Shown in pieces: positions 1 to 10,378 of a stretch of DNA of 64,000 nucleotides. The DNA is from Primula veris (taxonomy: Eukaryota > Streptophyta > Magnoliopsida > Ericales > Primulaceae). The notes beneath the pieces were generated by a model, which saw nothing but the letters and a program-made list of their open reading frames with translations, ran no database searches and was not told the DNA's origin. Numbering within the stretch: the stretch's first letter is position 1; every line of letters starts with the position of its first letter. The stretch is taken from assembly GCA_963682055.1 (NCBI GenBank), contig OY821745.1, positions 26,657,342 to 26,721,341 on the forward strand. Reading direction: 5' to 3'. The translations under genes were made by a program, and so were the position numbers.

Positions 1-1303
1 TGTCCACGGCCGTATAGGTCTTGAACATCCATTTGCTGGCACAGATGTGACTAGTGGCGCCTGTGTCCAGCCACCATTTCTTTGGGTTGCTCCCCACCAG
101 GTTCACTTCCGAGACCACAGCACTCAGGTGCATATAGTCCTGTCCAGCATCATCTCCTCCCTCAGCCACATTAGCTTGAGCAGGTGCCCTCTTCCTCCCT
201 TTCCCTTGGAACTTCCTCTTTGGGGGGGGTTTGGGCTTGTCGGTGCGCATCTTACAATCCGCGGCACGATGGCCCGGTTTGTTGCACACAAAGCAGTCTC
301 CCATGAATTTCTTCTTGAGAGAGGCACCGACTCCGCTGTCAAAGCGTTTCCGCTTAGACACAGCGTCCTCAACCACATGGGCCTTGGCAACCGCGTTGCC
401 TGCTCCGCCACCGCCTTTCCTTCCGGATCGGCAGTTGCTTTGCTCAACATTGAGCCTCTCAATGAGTCCCTCCAAGGTCATAGCCTTTCGCTTGTGTTTC
501 AGGTAGTTTTGAAACTCTTTCCAAGAAGGTGGCAGTTTCTCAATCATTAATGCCACTTGGAAAGGTTCGTTGATAACTAGCCCTTCAACCTCAAGCCTAT
601 GGTATATGAGTTGGAGTTCCTCAACCTGCTCGATAACACTCTTCCCATCAGTCATCATGTACTCGTGAAAGTCCGTGACGACAAATTTCTTTGCGCCAGC
701 GTTATTCACTTTGTACTTTCGTTCGAGAGACTCCCAAAGCTCCTTTGCAGAAGCCTTGGGCTCGAATACACTGAAGAGAGTGTCATCCAGAGCACACAGG
801 ATGTAGTTCCGGCATAGGTAGTCGCCGTGTTTCCACGCTTCCACCGCCGAAACCGTCTGCATGTCCTCATCGTCCTCGCTTAGGACGGGTGCAGACTCCT
901 TAAGAAACCGGGTCAGATTAAGGGCAGTTAAATAAAACAGCATCTTTTGCTGCCAACGTTTGAAGTTGTTGCCCCTAAACTTTTCCGGTCTCTCCAGTTG
1001 AGAGGTTGGCAACATTGGCATCGCCGGTGTTTCCGGAGCCTTGCCCTTTGCCCTGGCTGCAGCCACAAGCGCTGCCTTGGCCGCAGCCTTAGCAGCAGCC
1101 TGTGCTGCGGCCGCAGCCGCAGCCATAGCATCAGCCTCTGCCGCAGCAGCGTCGGCCGCAGCCTTTGCCGCAGCAGCTTCGGCCTCAGCCTGAGCCTGAG
1201 CCCCCCCACTCGCAGCGCTCGCATTGTTATGGCTACTGCCAATCACAAGTGCGCCCTGCACGTTTTCCGAAGAAACAGTGGGTATTTGATCCTCATTAGT
1301 CAT
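1..1303 (-). CDS. copia Gag, start of gag-pol, partial (copy 1)
   Basis: The reading frame opens at an ATG on the minus strand (1303-1301) and appears to stay open to the window edge. It encodes the structural Gag protein that packages element RNA, and just enters the Pol protease region. Visible parts are an alanine-rich N-terminal stretch (about 1070-1210), a copia-type Gag core and a CX2CX4HX4C zinc knuckle near 270-310. The G tract at 222-229 is eight bases long on this strand. With eight bases the gag frame runs directly into the pol frame, unlike the copy at 21142, which has nine. This copy therefore shows the likely ancestral single gag-pol frame. Whether the rest of pol is intact cannot be seen. 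Confidence 0.88.
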   Translation of the reverse strand, partial: MTNEDQIPTVSSENVQGALVIGSSHNNASAASGGAQAQAEAEAAAAKAAADAAAAEADAMAAAAAAAQAAAKAAAKAALVAAARAKGKAPETPAMPMLPTSQLERPEKFRGNNFKRWQQKMLFYLTALNLTRFLKESAPVLSEDDEDMQTVSAVEAWKHGDYLCRNYILCALDDTLFSVFEPKASAKELWESLERKYKVNNAGAKKFVVTDFHEYMMTDGKSVIEQVEELQLIYHRLEVEGLVINEPFQVALMIEKLPPSWKEFQNYLKHKRKAMTLEGLIERLNVEQSNCRSGRKGGGGAGNAVAKAHVVEDAVSKRKRFDSGVGASLKKKFMGDCFVCNKPGHRAADCKMRTDKPKPPPKRKFQGKGRKRAPAQANVAEGGDDAGQDYMHLSAVVSEVNLVGSNPKKWWLDTGATSHICASKWMFKTYTAVD

Positions 1304-1652
1304 CTGAAATGACAATATAAAACCGTTTAGTTTCTCGCAAGAAAACTAAATTATTTATCGCAAATACTAATTATAACTTAATTAGATTGCTTCAAAAGAA
1401 TAAAAACCAAAGAAAGAGATTCTAGCGTGAAAATCAAATCACTTTTGATTTCACTAAGAATTCTTTATAGTATTCTAGAATAAAAAGATTAAAACCAATT
1501 CGGATTTATTCTATGTGCAAATTTCAATTTCTAGTAAACTAGCAATGATTTTGCGAGAATAAAAACCGAGACATCAACAACAATAAAATAAAAAAGAAAA
1601 GTCCTTTCTTATTTCGAAAATAGAAAAACCAAAAAATGATATTGTTTAAGAT

Positions 1653-3172
1653 TGTTGGTTTTGGTACTATTTCGAATACAATAATGAAAGGACAATAAAT
1701 AAAAGAGACAGGAACGCAAAGGAAATAAACAATTTTATTTCTCACAATTGGAATATGAATTACAATTCCTGACTAAACAAATAAATAAAACTGCTGGACT
1801 GAAATAAAGAAACTGCCGGACTATTTTAAAGAAACTGCCGGACTGGTTTTACAGAAACTGCCGGACTGGTTTTACAGAAACTGCCGGATTGGTTTTAACA
1901 AAATGCCGGACTGGTTTTAAACAAACTGCCGGACTGGTTTTAAACAAAACTGCCGGACTGGTTTTAACAAACTGCCGGACTGGTTTTAAACAAACTGCCG
2001 GACTGGTTTTGAACAAAATAAACTGGACTGGTTTTAAAGCATAAAAAACTGCCGGACTGGTTTTTAACAAATAAAAAACTGCCGGACTGGTTTTTGTAAA
2101 TACTGGAAATTACAGAACTGAAAAGTAAATAACATAATCAAAAGACTGAAAGTAAACAGTACTGAAATGTAAATACAGAAAAGAAACAGTACAGGAAAGT
2201 AAATTACAGAAATGAAACGGTGCTGAAATGAAATGGACAGAAAGTAAAAGACTGAAAAATAAATAACAGAAAGTAAAAGAAGAGGCAACTGCTGAGCAGT
2301 TTCCCTTAAACAATATTTCCCGAACCACCTTTAAAGGTTTCTGGTTTCGGGACTTTGTTCCCAAGGTACAACTTCTATCTCAGAGTGGTTCGTATGGAAA
2401 CCGGCACCGAATCACAGGTCGAGCTGTTGGTGGTGCGGTTCTCTCTCACTAAGTGTATGCTTATGCTGTGAGTTGTGTGTTCAAATGAGAGGGGGAGGGC
2501 TGCCTTTTATAGGCTCTATAGAAACCGCAGCCATAATTGTGGTCATTAATTCCGGGAGTTACACCCACAGAATCCGCTCAATTTAATTCTGAAACCGCAG
2601 CATTTAATCTCATTCATTGCTGACGTTTCTCTTGCTGGAAACTCTAGGGACTCCTTTTGTATTTTATACAAAACTCCCTATTCGGGTTTGGACCCAAGAC
2701 CCGAGACCCGAGACATTCCCCAAATCCCAAATCCCGTGCCCGTGCCCATGCCCGTGCCCGAGACCCGAGACACGAGCGAGCGCGCGTGTGTGGTACACAC
2801 TAATACTCTTAGGTGTATGTGGACATGTTAGTTTAATAACTACATGGGTTGGTATGGTATATATATTGTAAGATTAACTCTTAATCTTCCAATATGGGAT
2901 TATTCTAAATGATTTTCTCATTAACCATTTCGTTTTTCCAGATTTTTTTTTTCCAGATTTGAGCTTCCGAGGTACCAACTTTGAAGCCACTTTGTATTCA
3001 CACCCATTCTCCGAATAGGTCATGTGATATACCGTTACGAAGCTCGTCACACGGGCTACTCAACCACGTTGAGTACGGTATAAACAACTCAGCGCTGTTA
3101 CACGAAATAATGACTCGAAGTTGGTCCAGTGACCATTCGAAAACACCCATGTTTTCACATGTTTTTCCAACA
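1653..3172 (-). repeat. 5' LTR of copia copy 1
   Basis: This LTR is 1520 bp, bounded by TG...CA on the minus strand. It holds a TATA box (minus-strand TATAAAA at 2505-2511), the GTCTCGG/GGGCRTG minisatellite in a shortened form (about 2690-2775), and the AGTCCGGCAG minisatellite (about 1800-2096). Compared with the LTRs at 19227 and 26000 it has a short deletion just downstream of the TATA box and fewer units in the first array, so it is a separate insertion rather than a recent duplicate of the same locus. Confidence 0.92.
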
Positions 3173-3979
3173 CATGTAACAAGATCCACTATCTTTTCTC
3201 TTTTCTTTATCGTAACAGGCAACCCATCAATTATATCTAAACTCAGTCATGATTCGCGAATGGTTCTTAAGTATTTTGTAGAAGTAGCTGAAAGATCTAT
3301 AAACGTTATAGCACTCCTTTAATCCTAACTGGAAAAAAAAAAAACGAGATTCTTTCACTCCTCAACATGTCAGCTATTGTCAAGACCAAGTATTTGGGTA
3401 TTCCGTTTGCCGTGAGGGGTTTTCTAGAAACGAATGATTGGCCTATTTTCCAGACCAAATCTGAGTAAAATTCAAGGATGAAACATACAAAGGTTGTGCT
3501 CTATGGTCTCTTACGGGTGTCCTTCAATACTGTTATGTGGACCAACTAATACATATTAGAAGATCAAAATTGGTCGGACAGTGAGTCCATCCAAGAGAAG
3601 TAAAGTTGGTCAGAATATTTAGTCCGAACACACAGTCCAACTGATGTTCACTTGCATCAAACCAGTGATTCGATACTTTTTTAAGTTTCGTTCACGAGAA
3701 ATTGATATGCGTTTGAAAAGAATGGAAACTCTCCAGTAGGAAAAAATATCAAACTAAAGCATTTCAACGTATATCACCTCCATAAGTTATAGCAAAATTA
3801 TCAAATTATGACAGTTTTTAGAATAATATTACCATAATGTCATATCCGAAACCTTTCTTACCAAAAAATACAAATTTTCAAATTTAACTCCAATTCTATA
3901 TTCTCCCTACTTCTCCCGTCAATGGAGAATTGAACTATCTCCCGCTCTCTATCTCTCTTCGTATCTCTACTCGTTTTCA

Positions 3980-4013
<34 letters not shown>

Positions 4014-4033
4014 CATCGGTGTTGCTGCCTTTA
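3173..4033. other. intergenic, no gene seen
   Basis: Unique-looking AT-rich DNA flanking the copia insertion. No splice-consistent coding sequence was recognised. A CT microsatellite lies near its right end. Confidence 0.4.
3980..4005. repeat. (CT)n microsatellite
   Basis: About 13 uninterrupted CT units, directly read. Confidence 0.95.
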
Positions 4034-4330
4034 TCATACTATTTTAATAAGTAAACTTTTAATCTTGTCAAATTTTAACTATTTTTTTTCAAAATGTCAT
4101 AACTGTATTTTAATAATTACAAATTTACACTAATCTAATTAATAATTTGTTTTCACTGTATTTTCCTAATTACGAATGTAGCTCAATTTAATTAACAATT
4201 CGTTTTAAACCCGTATAATTTCAATAAATGATAGTATGAAATGTGAATATGGTGTTCATAATAATAATAATAAATACGAGATTTATGTCATTACACGTCG
4301 CGCACGCAACGTGTGGGCTATTGTTACTAT
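4034..4330 (+). mobile_element. short non-autonomous Helitron-like element
   Basis: It starts A|TCATACTATTTTAATAAG and ends in a GC-rich segment, CGCACGCAACGTGTGGGC, followed by TTGTTACTAT. The same 5' start (TCATWCTATTA), internal TAATTAC and TTAACAATTCGTTTTAA words, and 3' ACGCAACGYGTGGGC hairpin-like end recur at 9238-9746, which ends in a perfect CTAG. Here the terminal CTAG has become CTAT. It has no coding capacity. The Helitron assignment rests on TC at the 5' end, the hairpin before the 3' end, and A/T insertion context. Confidence 0.55.
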
Positions 4331-6389
4331 ATAGTCTTCATAAATGTGGATAATGGAGTTTTATATTCTTTATTCATAAAGTTTCTCGGACTGTTAAACT
4401 ATATGGTGGGTTTTTGGAAAAAAGAGCTTGGTATTGTTGTGTTTGAATCAATTAGGTCGTGTTTTTATATCATTATAGGACTCTTCTAACAATGTAAGCA
4501 TTAATGCGTAGTTGAGAATCAAGATAAATGTCGATACAACTATTAATATGATTTTTCCAACTATAATGAGTATCATATATATGTAACGATCGAAGTAAGG
4601 GTTACCACTATTCGGGGCGTCTATGAGTTGATTGGTGTGATCGTTTTGATCATATGAGTTTATGATTTTTTTTTAGATAGAATAAAGTGAATTAGGGTCG
4701 ATGCAAATCAATTTTTTTATTTAGATAAAATCACCCCAGTGCAAAAAGTATCCGATTTGTTGTTTTTGCTACTGATTCTCATATATATGGATTGAGATTT
4801 TCTTTATGTTTTTTTCATTTGGGGAAACTGGTTAGGATTTTGTTTATTATTGTTTTAATTTGGTGAAAAATATTTGGGCTAGAAATTTTGACTTGGAAAG
4901 AAATTGATTCTTATTTTTCCAAGCCTCATTTATTAAATATGTGAATTTTTTTTTGTGATTTATGGATTGTTGAAACAAGTCTATTTTCTTAATAAAAAAA
5001 TATTTTTTGATTTAGTGTGATGAAATTTTGATTTCCAGAAACTGATCAATGATATTGTTTATAATTTTGTCTCTGATTTATTGGATTTGTCAATTTTGTT
5101 TATATTTTTTTGAGATAACTTTATTTTTTTACTTAATTATTTGACTTGTTAAAGAATATCTCCATATATGCACTTCTTTCAGTGTTCATATAAACTTTTA
5201 TGCACTTATTAAAGCGCATAAAAAGTTGCATATTAGTTGAAATGCACTTTCTGAAGTGCATAACTATAGGGTATGTTGTCCAAAAAGATGAGAATGCATT
5301 TCAAAAAAAATGTAATGCACTTAAATGAGAAATTTGTGCACTTACATTTTTTTTATTCCGAAAGAGATTGTGATTGATAACGAGTTTAAAAGTTAAGTTT
5401 TATACTTTATTGGCTTGACAAAAAATTTAAACATTCCACCTTTTCGAAATAAGTTGAGAGTTTGATTGAAAATTTTGGGTTTTGAAGCGTATAGCAGCTG
5501 GAGTTATTGAACCTAGCCCAACTTACGTGTCCGAGCCACAATTAACGTGGCTCTAATTAACCTTCATATAACCCTACAAGGGATATAGAAAAGTAAAAAA
5601 CACTATGCACATTTTGAACATTTTGAAGTGTGTATACCGATCCGTACTATGTGCATACCTATTCATTTTGATTTATTGTTGCGAATATTTGAGAGTTGGT
5701 GTATAAATATTTGATTTCAGTGGATGTCTTGTTTAAAGTTTCCTCTGTGATTTAGTTGATTTGTTAATTTCATCTTATATGTTTTGAGATAGATTTGATT
5801 TTTTTACTTATAATTTGAGTTGTCAAAGCAAATATCTTCAACTATGCAAAAAAATATGTAAGTTGAGTTTTATACTAGATCAAGTAAAACTAAATCCTTT
5901 TAACTTTATGAATTAGGTTGAGTTTTTATTTCTAATTTGTTGTTTTGAAGCGTATACCAATTGGTATGCATATTTTTAAGTGTACTTACCAATTCGTATA
6001 TTGTGCATACCAAAAAGTGCATACATCGTGGTATGTTGTTCATATATATGAGAAAACACTTGAGAAAATGGTATTTATTTTACTTTGAAACAGTGTGCAC
6101 TTCATGCATGCACGCTTATATGTTTGCATTCTGAAAACACACGAGTTATTTCAAAACAGAACAACATGCATTTAAATAGAAAGTGATATTACTTTGTGAA
6201 GTGCATACGTACTAACGAGTATGCACTTTGTGTGGTGATGCATTTGAACATTTTTTAGTTAACTCACGGCTATGCATGTTGCGTTTTCCAGATTAGACAA
6301 AGTTCTTGAAGGCTCCAGCCGGTAAGGATATTTCTGCCTTTTGTTTCTCTAAACATTTTTTGGGTTAACCTAAGCACTAAACAAACTTC
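4331..6389. other. AT-rich intergenic DNA with recurrent TGCACTT / GCATAC words
   Basis: No gene was recognised. Between about 5160 and 6250 the words TGCACTT, GTGCATA, GGTATGCA and their complements recur many times without a fixed period. This looks like a decayed satellite or transposon interior, but no unit could be defined. Confidence 0.35.
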
Positions 6390-6990
6390 GATGAGCCTGC
6401 CAAAGCGTCGATGAACCACTCGGAGATCCGATGAGGCCCTTGAAGCTCTGACAGCTTGTCAAGGCTCCGGGCAGCTGGTTGGGGTATATTGGGCCATGCA
6501 TCTTTCTAGATCTTCGATGAAGATCGTCGGAGCTCCGGCATCCCATAAGAGCTTTGCCAGGGCTCGGGTATGCTCTCTAAAAGCTTAACCTAGCTCATCG
6601 GAACTCCGTAAAGCTTGCCACAACTTCAAGCAGCTTGTCAGAGTTTCATGAAGCTTTGTAGTTGCAACTCATTTGAGCGTTGAAGATCTTCCGAGAGCCC
6701 CGCTTTCCGCGGTGGATATTCGTTGGAGCTTGTCTGAGCTTCACCGAAGCTCCATGCAACTCACTGGAGCTTTTGACGGCTCGTCGGAGCTCTACAAAGC
6801 TTGCCACACCTTCTTGGAGCTCTTGATATCCTGATAGAGTTTCGATTAAGCTCGTCTAAGCTACGGTAATCTTGTGGAGTTGCAACTCATCCGAGCATCG
6901 AATGTCTTCTTAGAGCTAGGCGAAGCCCGATAGAGCTTTGTTGGAGCTTGCCAAATGCTCAATGGAGTTCAGATAGGTCGCTGGAGCTTT
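6390..6990. repeat. degenerate GAGCT-rich repeat region
   Basis: A GC-rich island in which GGAGCT, GAGCTT, AAGCTT and CTTGTCGGAGC words recur every 15-25 bases in loose order (for example CGTCGGAGCTCTACAAAGCTT). Similar sequence resumes at about 7750-7825, so the LTR-like block at 7101-7740 probably inserted into it. No open frame or gene was recognised. Confidence 0.5.
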
Positions 6991-7100
6991 CACGCCAGCT
7001 CATCAGAGCGTCGTGGCGAGGGAATATCAGTATTCACTCGTCCAGAACCTCACTACCGACAGGAACCCCCGGAACGGGCCCGAAGAGGGACGGAGCGGGA

Positions 7101-7740
7101 TGTCAGGCACGCCTCCTCAATTAATGTCACCCACGTGCGGAAAGCCCTGAACATAGGCGTGAGGCCGACCCGACAGGCGGGCCCCCCATGCTGGAAACTC
7201 TACGTGGCCTAATCCCAGAGGACCGCGTGTTAACCTCACAGATCGTCCGTACTGTTGTCAGAGTTCAATATTCCTCTCACGCCGTTAGATCATAAACTAA
7301 CTGTACAGTGATTCAAGGGTCATTATGCGCCTAATGACACTATAAATACCCCCTCTAATACTTCACCAAAGGTCTCTCTCTTTCCTCTCACTAAAACCGA
7401 AAAGGATGAAAAGACCAACGATACCATCTCGGAATACCTGATTATTTGTTTATACCCACCCGGCACCACTGCTCACCCTCTCGATCCCTTCTCTTTTATA
7501 CCGTTAAGCTATACTTACTCTTTTTCCATACTAACTTGAGCGTCGGAGAATGATAGATTGGGCTCAATCCGGGCCCCCTGTTTGTTTCGTGCGCAGGTTC
7601 AGTCAAGACGAGTGAAGGGCACGAAGAAGCTCCGGATCCACAGGTTACGCGTCTCACTCAGAGCCAGGAGGTCGCCCCTATCTCATCTAAGTGTAAGTCG
7701 GGGCTAGGAATAAAAATAGGCTCACCACGTCCTACATCTT
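7101..7740 (+). mobile_element. Ty3/gypsy-like LTR (solo or remnant)
   Basis: The block has the layout of a plant LTR: a TGTCAGGC start, a promoter with ACTATAAATACC near 7340, then a CT-rich transcribed leader. The phrase ACTTGAGCGTCGGAGAATG near 7540 resembles, from memory, the U5 region of plant Tat-lineage LTRs and short TRIM-type elements. Sequence on both sides belongs to the GAGCT-rich repeat. I could not fix the 3' end or a target duplication, so the boundaries are approximate. Confidence 0.4.
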
Positions 7741-7825
7741 TCCAAAGTTCCACGCATCCCGATGGAGATTCGTTGAAGCCTGTGAAGCTTCAGTATTAGT
7801 CGGAGCTGTGCCAAAGCTTCGGCGT

Positions 7826-8261
7826 CGGTGGGTAGGGCAAATAGGGTGGTGATGTGGACGACTATGAGAATGGTGTGTGTTGGGGGTGAGTTGTTGAGTG
7901 ATTAGTACTAGAGTTGTATTTTTTTTTTTTTGGAAAAAAAATTTAAACTGTAATTTTTGCTAATATAGTTGGACAGAGTGTACTTTTTAGTCGTGCTCCT
8001 CGCTTTTTTTCTTACTTTTTTTTTAAAGAATCCGGGTTCACTACTTCCCCTATTGTAATCGAATTCACCACGTGATATAATAATATTGTTAATTCATGTT
8101 TCACGATTTCCCAAGTTACAAAACTTATATAAACACACAACAAATCACTGTCATACCAATTATTTTTTTGCAAATATAGAGACCACAACAACGATATAGG
8201 AGTACCTAGCCAAAGTCCAGAATGTAAGAAAATGAAAAATATTTAAAATCATTAGACAAAT
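7826..8261. other. intergenic, no gene seen
   Basis: AT-rich DNA with short homopolymers. Nothing recognisable. Confidence 0.4.
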
Positions 8262-8787
8262 CATGGTAGCACGGTTACTTCAGAATTTTTTTCTTCTGAA
8301 GTATCTGGTATGGGTACGGTACGAATATCGATACAATATGATAAATGAAGTATTCGGTACAGCAAATAGAGTACCGTTGACTTTTTCATTGTTTGACCAT
8401 CTCGGTACGGCTCGGATACGGCACGGGTATGAGATCGGTACGTTACCGGTACTTTTTAAATTTTAAATTTTTTTATAAAAATTAATTAAAATATAAAATT
8501 ATCAATATAATAATATTAAATTTTTATAATTAACAAGTGTGATGAATTTAATTAAATTTGTTTAAAAACTAGTTATGAAAAAATTATATTAAATTTCACT
8601 AAAATATCCATATAGAAAACTAAATTGTACTAAAGTTTGTTAATTCTGTTATTTTAATATTGTAATTTTTAAATTAAATCGTATATATAAAAATAAATAA
8701 TTTTTTATTGACGTACCATTTTCGTACCATACCGAAAATTTTCAACCGTGCCCGTATCGTAACAGGTACGATACTCGTACAACCTAG
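8262..8787. mobile_element. decayed hAT-like MITE, GGTACG-rich ends
   Basis: The ends are imperfect inverted repeats rich in GGTACGGTACG / CGTACCATACCG, flanking an AT-rich core. The right end, read inward on the minus strand, is CTAGGTTGTACGAGTATCG. It resembles the CTAGGTTGCACGGATACG end of the element at 47984. No convincing 8-bp duplication was found, so this is an old or unrelated relative. Confidence 0.42.
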
Positions 8788-9237
8788 TACATAACCAAGA
8801 TGACCAAGTTAGTGGCCACAAATTCACACTCCCGAGTACGAGTTATGGTATCATATAATATGGAGGTGGAACCGTGGAAATGAGATTTTTAGATCTCTTT
8901 TGAAAAAGAAGACGACATTTGTCAAGTAGAAGCAAAAAAACATATTTGGGGAAAAAAAATGAAAAACACAATGAACATGTGTGCACAATTTCAAAAATAA
9001 AATGTGTGCACAATTTCTTTCTATTGACTTTCTTATATACAATATAAAAGTTAAACCCATCATCAGTTTTCTTTTTTTTTTAATCCAGAAAGAAAATGTG
9101 AGAACAAGGAATCTAACTTGCTTTAGATATAAGGAAGGACCAAACATGTTCAATAAGAACTGTAATTCAGATGAATTTGCAAAACAAAAAATAAAAAACA
9201 TACATTAATTACTTCTAATTTTAACATTATATATATA
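8788..9237. other. intergenic, no gene seen
   Basis: AT-rich. Short ORFs on both strands here have no recognisable domain and look like chance. Confidence 0.4.
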
Positions 9238-9746
9238 TCATTCTTGTTGTAATACACTATTAGCTATGTATTTAGGGAGACAGAAGTAGAGAGAGAGGGG
9301 GAACAGTATAGTCTTTTATTATGAATGAATATGAATGGAATGTCAAATACAAGACCCCTAGTCCTCTTTATATAGATAGAGGGTTAGGGTTACAAGCCCA
9401 TCTGGGCCCATTAAGTAAAAGCCCAAGAGTCCAATAATCTTACAACAATTCTATTATAATAAACCAACCCAAGAAAAATTGAGTCTGCTCAATTTAGTCA
9501 CTTTTTTCCAAAAATACCCTCACTCTATTTTAATAATTACCAATATACATAATCTAATTAATTAATTATTTGTCCTCAATATATTTTACTAATTACGGAT
9601 GTACCCTAAATTAATTAACAATTCGTTTTAACCTCCGTAACTATAATAAATTATACAAAATCTGAATATTATGTTAAAAATAAAATATATTACGAGATTT
9701 ATGTCATTGCGCGTCTCACACGCAACGCGTGGGCAACTTTTACTAG
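9238..9746 (+). mobile_element. non-autonomous Helitron-like element interrupted by a solo LTR
   Basis: It has the textbook Helitron edges: A|TC at the 5' end (9237/9238) and CTAG|T at the 3' end (9743-9746/9747). A short stem (CACGC...GCGTG, about 9718-9731) lies just before the 3' end. Without the 208 bp contributed by the LTR insertion and its duplicated target, the element is about 300 bp, like its relatives at 4034, 30384, 58817 and 59345. It has no coding capacity, so it would depend on Rep-helicase supplied elsewhere. Confidence 0.65.
9245..9447 (-). mobile_element. solo LTR of a short copia-type element
   Basis: A 203-bp unit bounded by TGTTGTAAG...TTACAACA on the minus strand, flanked by a perfect 5-bp duplication ATTCT (9240-9244 and 9448-9452). 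A TATATAAAG box lies inside on the minus strand near 9370. No internal retrotransposon sequence is present, so it is a solo LTR left by LTR-LTR recombination. It landed seven bases inside the 5' end of the Helitron-like element, giving the order of events. Confidence 0.85.
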
Positions 9747-10378
9747 TATGGTTATAGATGTGCATATGTATTGAAGTAAAATTACAAACACGATAGCCGT
9801 AATAAAACACGAGGTGACTTTGCGTCTAGAAACAATTTATTCAAATTAGCATCTCAAAAATCTTTATAGTGACTTGTATGAACATGGTAAAGAGAGAGTA
9901 AGAATAGTACAATTGATATAGTACTGTTAAAGATGTCGGATAAAGCTATCATGTCGATGATATGATATCCTGTCATTGTCACCAATAAATCCCGGATAAA
10001 AAACTTTTTAGTGTAAGTTAAAACATGAGCGCACATTTCCACATTTAACATCAAAATGTAAGAAAATGCTACTCATACAATCTTCCAAGTTATTTAGTAC
10101 AGTAGCATATTACATCTCCATTAAGAACAATAACAACTACCATCTCTTAATATAATGTCTATTTAGATTGTGAGAAATTTTCTAATAGCAAAAACCTTCT
10201 TCCTAATAGGCCAAAACACCCCAATTACTACCAAGATTAAAATATCCCTTTGTCAACTCTAAGAATTTCCAAATATCATATGGTCATAAACTCATGTTTC
10301 ATACACAAAAATTAGACTTAAGGTTCCTCCAATATATCCTTAATTGTCCCCCAATATGAACAACTTAACTACCCAACC
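9747..10378. other. intergenic, downstream of PLATZ gene
   Basis: AT-rich DNA that probably includes the 3' UTR of the minus-strand PLATZ gene next to 10378. No other gene was recognised. Confidence 0.4.

Larger units (their letters stand above)
1..3172 (-). mobile_element. Ty1/copia LTR retrotransposon, copy 1, cut by the window edge
   Basis: This is the 5' part of a copia element read on the minus strand: the outer LTR end at 3172, the LTR down to 1653, an untranslated leader (1304-1652), then gag running off the window at base 1. It is the same family as the element at 19227-27605: the LTR, leader and gag align almost base for base in reverse complement, including both LTR minisatellites. 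The outer end reads TGTTGGAAAAAC on the minus strand; the second copy has TGTTGGGAAAAC. The base pairs next to it (3173-3177, CATGT) are the expected target-site duplication, but the partner lies outside the window. The two copies face opposite ways about 16 kb apart. Confidence 0.93.

Noticed and set aside
1849..2070. ORF of KTSPAV / KPVRQF repeats in the LTR
   Set aside because: It is the translated AGTCCGGCAG minisatellite, changes length between LTR copies, and has no promoter of its own.
9628..10054. Short minus-strand ORFs in the PLATZ 3' flank
   Set aside because: AT-driven, membrane-like chance frames with no domain.
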